Positions 1-5,700 of a stretch of 8,180 nt of DNA are shown here, one piece after another (the stretch's first letter is position 1; each line of letters begins with the position of its first letter). A program made the translations under genes and the position numbers. Origin of the DNA: Pedosphaera sp. (lineage in GTDB: Bacteria; Verrucomicrobiota; Verrucomicrobiia; Limisphaerales; Pedosphaeraceae). The DNA lies in NCBI GenBank assembly GCA_028293465.1, contig JAQGOT010000324.1:1-8180 (forward strand), written 5' to 3'. The notes beneath the pieces are model-generated. The model searched no databases, was not told where the DNA came from, and saw only the letters and a list, made by a program, of their open reading frames with translations.

Positions 1-2
1 TT

Positions 3-1169
3 TTGAAACCGCGCCTCCTCTTTTTAAGCCATGCCGGCTCCCGCAACGGCGCGACGATCCTGTTGCTTCACCTGCTGCGCTGGCTGAGGAGCCAGACCAA
101 TTATGAGTTTGACGTGTTGGTCAACGGCGGCGGGGAATTACTGGACGAGTTTCGGGCCGTTGGGCCGACGAAGGTTTGGCGGAGTCCGGCGTTTCTGCTG
201 GGCTCCTTGCCCGGCCGTTGGCGGGCGGCTCTGAAACCTCGCTTGGAAGCGCAATTGCTCAAGGGCCTCCTGCGCGGACGGCATTATGACCTGGTGCATC
301 TGAACACCGTGGCCAACTGGCAGCACGTGCCCTTCCTGGCCACGCGAAGCCGAAGCTTGCTTTGGCATGTCCATGAACTTGAGTACGCAGTTCGTCTCAT
401 TACGGGCGGCGAGGGCTGGCGGCAGACCTTCCCGCTCGCCCGCCGTTTTGTGGCGGCTTCCAGTGCGGTCAGGGACGCGCTGGTAAAGGAGTTTAACGTC
501 CCATCGGATAAGGTGGACTTGGTGCATGAATTTATTCCGATCGTCAATCTCTCGTCTGAGGACCGCAAACTGCGACGCCAGCGGGTTCGGAAAGAGTTGG
601 GCTGGCCTGAGGATGCCTTTGTGGTTGGCGGTTGCGGCACGCTTGGCTGGCGCAAAGGAACGGACCTTTTTCTCCAGGCGGCGCGCGCGATTCACGTGAA
701 GGGCTCGGAAAACATCCGTTTCCTTTGGGTTGGCGGCGGTGAGAAGGGCGAGGATTCATTGCAATTCGCTCATGATATCCGGGCCATGGGCTTGCCGGAC
801 CGCTGCAAGTGGATCGCCTCCACCGCCAATGTCCTGGATTACTATTGCGCGATGGATGTGTTCGCTCTGACGTCACGTGAGGATCCCTTTCCCCTGGTGA
901 TGCTGGAGACGGCCGCGCTGGGTCTGCCGGTGGTCTGTTTTGAAAATTCAGGAGGGGGACCCGAATTCGTCGGGAAGGATGCCGGGTTGGTGGCTCCCTA
1001 TGCCGATGCCGGCGCTTTCGCGGCGCAATTGACGACCTTGCACGAGAATCAAGAATTGCGCCGACGGCTCGGGGCCGAAGCCGCGTGCCGGGTGCAAACG
1101 ACATACACGGTCGAACGACAGGCGCCGAAGCTCTTGCGGAGCATGGAGCGAAGCATGGAGCCTTCCTGA
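3..1169 (+). CDS. GT4-family glycosyltransferase (GT-B fold)
   Basis: A 388-residue protein that probably transfers a sugar from a nucleotide-sugar donor to a growing surface glycan at the cytoplasmic face of the membrane. The N-terminal half opens with a beta strand and a Gly/Ala turn (RLLFLSHAGSRNGATILLL) and carries the HVHELE motif (H122-E127) common in GT4 acceptor domains. The C-terminal half has the donor-site signature GTLGWRKGTD, with R217 and K218 placed to contact the donor phosphates. It then has REDPFPLVMLE, where the usual E-x7-E pair appears as D294-x7-E302 with E293 adjacent; this variant is frequent in GT4. A conserved Gly-rich stretch, FENSGGGPEFVG, follows. Length is normal for the family. 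The start used is TTG at position 3; the frame may extend left of the window and no ribosome site is visible, so the start is uncertain. It ends 15 nt before the next glycosyltransferase. Donor and acceptor sugars cannot be told from sequence. Confidence 0.9.
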   Translation: MKPRLLFLSHAGSRNGATILLLHLLRWLRSQTNYEFDVLVNGGGELLDEFRAVGPTKVWRSPAFLLGSLPGRWRAALKPRLEAQLLKGLLRGRHYDLVHLNTVANWQHVPFLATRSRSLLWHVHELEYAVRLITGGEGWRQTFPLARRFVAASSAVRDALVKEFNVPSDKVDLVHEFIPIVNLSSEDRKLRRQRVRKELGWPEDAFVVGGCGTLGWRKGTDLFLQAARAIHVKGSENIRFLWVGGGEKGEDSLQFAHDIRAMGLPDRCKWIASTANVLDYYCAMDVFALTSREDPFPLVMLETAALGLPVVCFENSGGGPEFVGKDAGLVAPYADAGAFAAQLTTLHENQELRRRLGAEAACRVQTTYTVERQAPKLLRSMERSMEPS

Positions 1170-1184
1170 CCCTTTTCCCCCGCA

Positions 1185-2240
1185 ATGGAAAACTGCGTTG
1201 AATCAACAGTGAAACTATCAATCGTCATCATTTGCTGGAATGATCTGAAGGATATTGCCGTTTGCCTTCAGTCGGTTTACGCCCAAACGAAAGCCATCGA
1301 TTTCGAGGTCATCGTCACGGACAACGGTTCCACCGACGGCTCGTTGGCTTATGTCCGGGAACATTTCCCCGCCGTTCGCATTGTGGCGAATGGCGCCAAT
1401 ATCGGATTTGGCCCGGGAAATAACGCGGGCTTCCGGGCTGCGCGCGGGCAATATGTCCTGATCCTCAACCCGGACACGATCATCCACGATCGGGCGTTGG
1501 AGAAGTTGGTGGCCTATGCCGACCAGCATCCGGCGGCCGGGGCGTTTGGCTGCCGCGCGCTCAATTCAGATGGCTCCTTCCAAGGAACTGCCCAACCAAG
1601 GCCGACGGTTTTCGGTTATCTCATCGGCGCGTTTTACCTTCGGTGGCTGGGCCGGTTCTCAGACGCCTTCCTGGCTGATGGCTATGCCGGTTGGGATGGA
1701 CGGAGTGAGCGTGAGGTGGGTTTCCAAGCGGGTTGTTGCCTCTTGGTGCGTGCCGAGTTGTTGAAGGCCTTGGGAGGCTTTGATGAACGGTTGTTTCACC
1801 AGTTCGAGGATGCGGACCTTTGCCATCGGGTTTGGAAGTCCGGCAATCCGGTGCTCTTTTATCCCGGTGCTGAAATAACCCACATTGGAGGGCAAAACCG
1901 GGGTCGGTATCCAATCAAGGTGATTTTGGAAACGCAGCGCAGCAAGTACAAGTATTTCCACAAGCACTACGGTCCGAACGGGGCCAGGCGCATTCGATGG
2001 GTGTCCCTGATCGATTATGGCTTGCGCTATGTTGGTTATCGCCTGCTCCACTGTTTCAAGCGCAACGAGGCTTTGGAAAATCGGCTCAAAATGTATCGGG
2101 TCGCCATTCAATGGCACTGGGGTTTGGATCCGGTCCGGTTCATCGAAACCGGCGCCGAACCGGACCTCGGCTATGCGCCCTTGGCAGGTGCATCTGAGTC
2201 CGGCAAAAAGGGCCTTTCTCAAAATTTGAGCTGTGTCTGA
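1185..2240 (+). CDS. GT2-family glycosyltransferase, rhamnosyltransferase-like
   Basis: A 351-residue inverting glycosyltransferase with a GT-A fold, similar to the WbbL/COG1216 group that adds rhamnose or other sugars to O-antigen and exopolysaccharide intermediates. Visible motifs in order are the strand SIVIICWN near the N-terminus, TDNGSTDGS (D46, D51) for nucleotide binding, NIGFGPGNNAGF, and LNPDT (N95-D97) in the place of the metal-binding DxD. Then come GGFDERLF and EDADLCHR (E208, D209, D211), which supply the likely catalytic base, and the ITHIGGQ histidine (H233). No membrane segment is obvious, so it probably sits on the inner face of the membrane. ATG at 1185 is the longest start. 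An in-frame GTG at 1209 would give the more typical VKLSIVIICWN opening. Neither has a clear Shine-Dalgarno, so the start stays open. It lies 15 nt after the GT4 gene, consistent with one operon. Sugar specificity is not determinable here. Confidence 0.9.
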   Translation: MENCVESTVKLSIVIICWNDLKDIAVCLQSVYAQTKAIDFEVIVTDNGSTDGSLAYVREHFPAVRIVANGANIGFGPGNNAGFRAARGQYVLILNPDTIIHDRALEKLVAYADQHPAAGAFGCRALNSDGSFQGTAQPRPTVFGYLIGAFYLRWLGRFSDAFLADGYAGWDGRSEREVGFQAGCCLLVRAELLKALGGFDERLFHQFEDADLCHRVWKSGNPVLFYPGAEITHIGGQNRGRYPIKVILETQRSKYKYFHKHYGPNGARRIRWVSLIDYGLRYVGYRLLHCFKRNEALENRLKMYRVAIQWHWGLDPVRFIETGAEPDLGYAPLAGASESGKKGLSQNLSCV

Positions 2241-2313
2241 GATTGGCAGGGCACCGATCAAGGGCAACCGGGTAATTTCCGAGCCTGCTTTTTCCCTGCG
2301 CTGACCCAAGGAT

Positions 2314-2346
2314 TCCGTATTGGTACGGATAGCTTCTCCGTATTAA
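2314..2346. promoter_or_regulatory. Triple half-site: operator or alternative-hairpin element
   Basis: The hexamer TCCGTA occurs at 2314-2319, its reverse complement TACGGA at 2324-2329, and TCCGTA again at 2337-2342. The middle copy can pair with the left copy (6 bp, TTGG loop). It can instead pair with the right copy (loop 2330-2336), where pairing extends outward to 2320-2346, giving about 10 bp including two G-U pairs. As DNA the first pair is a 16-bp palindrome suited to a dimeric regulator. As RNA the two hairpins exclude each other and sit just upstream of a strong ribosome-binding sequence. The repeats are directly visible; the regulatory role is inference. Confidence 0.35.
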
Positions 2347-2354
2347 ACGGCGGT

Positions 2355-2364
2355 AAAAGGAGGT
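2355..2364 (+). promoter_or_regulatory. Orphan Shine-Dalgarno sequence
   Basis: AAAAGGAGGT is close to a full match to the 16S rRNA anti-Shine-Dalgarno end and is by far the strongest such site in the window. No ATG, GTG or TTG lies 5-10 nt downstream. ATT at 2370 and CTG at 2373 are correctly spaced and in one frame, which runs to TAA at 2457-2459. That would give at most a 29-residue peptide with a rare start codon. It could be a leader peptide, a decayed start site or chance. Confidence 0.25.
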
Positions 2365-2391
2365 CAATAATTCTGTTTTCTGGGGTGGTTC

Positions 2392-2440
2392 CTGCTAGAA
2401 TTCAGCTGTTCTATGAAACGTCACAGCCAAGCTCTAGCAG
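2392..2440. repeat. Nested inverted repeat (stem-loop)
   Basis: CTGCTAGA at 2392-2399 is the exact reverse complement of TCTAGCAG at 2433-2440. Between them GCTGT (2405-2409) pairs with ACAGC (2423-2427). Together they form a two-tier stem separated by symmetric 5-nt internal loops. No T-tract follows, so it is a poor intrinsic terminator. It could be a structured leader element, a binding site or chance. Confidence 0.35.
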
Positions 2441-2538
2441 TTTGCCCAAAAATTTGTAAGCCACCCGGGTTTATTATTTTTTCTGCGATTGGAATGAGAT
2501 GTGCGGATTGGCTAGAGGGTGATTTTGAGGAAAACCAA

Positions 2539-2544
2539 TATAAT
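2539..2544 (+). promoter_or_regulatory. Candidate -10 box for the giant gene
   Basis: A perfect TATAAT hexamer ends 39 nt before the ATG at 2584. Transcription would start near 2551 and leave a leader of roughly 33 nt, which would also rule out the upstream in-frame ATGs at 2413 and 2494. No good -35 hexamer is present 16-18 nt upstream (the stretch reads GAGGGTGA) and there is no extended TG motif. Activation by a regulator, or chance, are both possible. Confidence 0.3.
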
Positions 2545-2583
2545 CGAGGGTTTGCTGTATCCTGCGGTTGGCGGTGGTCAATT

Positions 2584-2703
2584 ATGAGAATTTTCTGTAA
2601 GCATTTCGCGCACAACGTGAGAAGGGCGCCTAGTTCGGGGAGAGGTCTCCTGCTCGCCGTTCTGTCGGTCTTTTGTCTGGCACCGCAGATGCGAGCCCTA
2701 GGG
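2584..2703 (+). other. Signal peptide of the giant protein
   Basis: Residues 1-40 have a basic N-region (K6, R13, R14, R20), a hydrophobic core at residues 21-34 and a small-residue cleavage-like site A38-L39-G40. This suggests Sec export. The C31-L32-A33 stretch does not form a proper lipobox, so lipoprotein processing is unlikely. Confidence 0.65.
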
Positions 2704-5700
2704 ACGCAACCGATGGTAGCCATCCATGACTCGGAGTTGACCCGGGCTCTGGAATCAACCGTTGCCGCTTTCCCAACTCCGTCAGGGGGAGGCACCACCG
2801 GCTTCGAGTGGTGGCCGACCAACTGGCATTATTTCGTAATGCCCGAGTCCGTCAATGAGGCGCTCCAATCCGATGGCACCGCGTCCACGGTCGTGAGTGA
2901 TGATGATGTCAGTGCAGGACTGTTGTTGACCGATGGTGTCCCCACGTATCCGATCGTGGTGAGCCTGGCGTCGGAGGCGATTCGCGACGACGAAATCCCG
3001 GAATTCACCAACTATGTGGCCGCTGGCGGCTTTTTGCTTGTCGGCTCCTCATCGTTCACACGCAACACCGATGGCACCAGCCGGGGTGATTTCGCCTTCG
3101 CGGACGAGTTAGGGGTGCACATGGTCAGCCCGGGCCTGACAAACTGGGCCGCCAACACCACTTTTACCAAGCAAATCGACCACCGCATGATCAGCCACAT
3201 TCCCAGCGGGGTCTTAACTTGGGCCATGCCTTCTGCGGCTGAGGAAGTTTCGTGGGGCGTCTCGCCAGCCCATCCTTATTCGCCGCCACACGCCATCTGG
3301 CAGGTGCAATCAACCAATGCCATCGTCCTCGCGCAGGGGGATAATTTTCCCTACCTGACCATCAAAGCGTATGGCAAAGGCTATTTCATCTATTATGCCG
3401 GCATGCAGCCGCTGGTTGGACATGGCGGTTGGGCGCCCGGCATGTATGCGTATGTCACTTTCCGGAAAGCCATCGAATGGGCCTTTGAATCGGCGAAACT
3501 TCCGGTCGCGAAGCTCAGCCCTTGGCCGTATCAGTATGACGCCGCTTTCATGGTCCGCCACGACTTGGAGGATTACGCGGATGAAATCAACGGGATTGAA
3601 ACCTCGGCGCAGTTCGAAAATTCTGTCGGTGCCCGCGGTGATTACTTCTTCTGCACCGGGACTTTGCGGTCTGACATGGCCTCCGCGTACAACACCAACT
3701 CGGTGGTTCTCAGCCTCCGCCGGGCGGCTTCCAACTACAATGCCACCATCGGCCCACACAACGGGGGGCTAAGAAACCCGAATAATCCCCCCCTGACGAA
3801 TGTGGACTTCGATTATTGGCACTGGGGCCCGGATGAAGCATTGGACGCCAACCCGCCGGGTTACGCGAGTGGTCAAGCCTATGCCCTGGCGTCAGTTTCC
3901 AGTTCCTTCGGCGATATCGAGTCCTGGCTGCCGGGCTACTCCACCAACGGCCTGCGAGCCTGGGTGTCACCGTACTTTAACGCGACGCGCGAAGGCTCTT
4001 TGGAAATGGAAGCTGAACTCGGCGTCAAGGTCACGGGCGACGAGAAGCTCACGCCGTTCCCGCATTGGACCCTTTCGACGCTCACCTCCGGAAAGCGCTT
4101 TCCTTTTGTTACTCTCCCGGTCAGCGATTGGTTCATCGGTTCCCAGGTGTCCCAAACCACGGAGACTGGTCACACCTCCGCCAGCATCCATTCCCTGGTG
4201 GATTTTTATTATCAAATGGGGGCGCTCATCAACCTCTACTCCCACTCCCTATCCAGCGGCCAGGGCGCGGCCAACCTGTTGGTTGCGGATTACATCACCT
4301 ACAGTCTTAATGCCAGCGTCCATCCGCGCATCTGGTCGGCCAACTCCAAAAGCCTGTACGGTTGGTGGCTGCAGCGCTCCAACGCCCAGGTCACGGCGGC
4401 TTCGAGCAACGATGGCAACCGGTGGGAGACGATTCTGTCCGTGGCGGGCGCCACCGACCCGGATACGGCCGTGGAATTTGTGCTGCCCAGTCTCGGCTCG
4501 GTCTCCGCGCTTGAGGTGCTCACGAACGGAATCGCGGCAACCGCGAGCGGCTATCGTACGAACGGCCAGACCCTGAAAGTAAAAGTTGGTGTTTCGGTCA
4601 CCAATGTCGTCGTTAGCTATCTCCTTATTCCCAAAGCCCAGCCGGATTACTATTCGGTCAACACGGGCACCACCCTCACCGTGCCTGCTCCGGGTGTCTT
4701 GAACAACGATACGAGCGATTCCGGCAGTACAGGTCTGACCGCAACTTTGGTGAGCGGTCCGACCGGCGGCACCTTCAACCTGAACCCCGACGGCGGATTC
4801 AGTTACACCCCGCCCACGAATTTCACCGGCACCACCAGCTTCAGTTACCAGGCCGACGATGGCCAGACCAACTCCATTGCCACCCCGGTAATCCTGTCGG
4901 TCATGGGGCCTAACATTTTGTTTGCGGATGATTTTGCCCGTCCCGCGGGCGCGGATCCCTTGGTGCCATGGCAGGTGGCCAACGGCAGCTCGGTTATCAG
5001 CAACGGGGTGTTGCAAAGCACCAGTTTGCTGACGAACTATGGGAACGCGTTCGTTACCAACAACTGGACCAATTACTCCGTCCAGGGTCGTTTTCAATTT
5101 CCTGCCGGCGCGTTCGGCGGCGGGCTGAGCGGACGGTTGGACCCGATCACCGGAGCGCATTACGCAGCCTGGATTTATCCGGAAGGTTCGCAGGGGGGAT
5201 CGTCGGTTCTGAAACTCGTCAAATACCGCACCTGGACGACCTGGAGCGGCAACACCATGCAAACAGTAGCTCTCCCCAGTGTCGGTACAAACCCGCACAC
5301 TTTAAAAGTCGTATACTTGGGGAACCAGATTGTCGTTTCGTACGACGGCGTCCAATACATCAACGCCACCGATACCAATTTTGATAATCGCCCGGCGTAT
5401 CTCAGCGGTGGAATCAGTGCGGACATGTGGACCTCCCCATCTCCCTACACGATGCTGGTGGATGACATCATGGTGGCGCCTGCCTCGGCGGTGCCGATTG
5501 CGAATGATGACAATTACAGCCTCAACGCCGGATCGGCGCTCTCGGTGCCCGGGCCCGGCGTGCTGGTGAATGATATCGGGGGTATCGGGGGGTTGAGCGC
5601 CGTGTTGGTGGACCCGACAGCCAACGGCATCCTGAGCCTGGCCAGCAGTGGTGGCTTCAGTTACACCCTCACCAACGGGTTCGTCGGTACCGACAGCTTT

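Larger units (their letters stand above)
2241..2583. other. Non-coding gap with clustered regulatory-looking elements
   Basis: This 343-nt gap separates the GT2 stop from the giant secreted-protein gene. It is AT-richer in its second half than the flanking genes. No conventional gene was recognised in it. It contains three related 6-bp half-sites, an orphan Shine-Dalgarno sequence, a nested inverted repeat, an ACCCGGGT palindrome at 2463-2470 followed by a T-rich run, and a TATAAT hexamer. No convincing stem plus T-tract terminator follows the GT2 gene. The nearest candidate is the weak palindrome at 2463-2470 with the T-rich stretch to 2482. The giant gene's frame is open from 2371, with in-frame ATGs at 2413 and 2494, so part of the gap could in principle be translated. 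The translation there lacks a signal-peptide-like start. Confidence 0.7.

Noticed and set aside
544..1221. 225-codon open frame on the minus strand
   Set aside because: It is antisense to the GT4 gene, and its translation is low-complexity Pro/Arg/Ser with no family motif.
2246..2299. GCAGGG and CCCTGC as a terminator after the GT2 gene
   Set aside because: The 6-bp stem would enclose a 42-nt loop and is not followed by a T-tract.
2241..2583. Sigma-54 promoter of the kind seen at exosortase-linked polysaccharide loci
   Set aside because: No convincing GG and GC pair with the required spacing and flanking bases was found by eye.
2413..2583. Upstream in-frame ATGs (2413, 2494) as the giant gene's start
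   Set aside because: They would place about 30-57 residues without signal-peptide character ahead of a good signal peptide, neither has a well-spaced Shine-Dalgarno, and both lie upstream of the TATAAT candidate.
3800..4576. 258-codon open frame on the plus strand
   Set aside because: It is an alternative frame inside the deacetylase-like domain. The product is Arg/Pro/Thr-rich and the overlapping frame carries the conserved motifs.
4249..5298. 349-codon open frame on the minus strand
   Set aside because: It lies entirely antisense to the giant protein, whose frame shows clear domain motifs. The minus translation is Arg/Gly-rich with no recognisable motif, as expected for an antisense shadow in GC-rich DNA.
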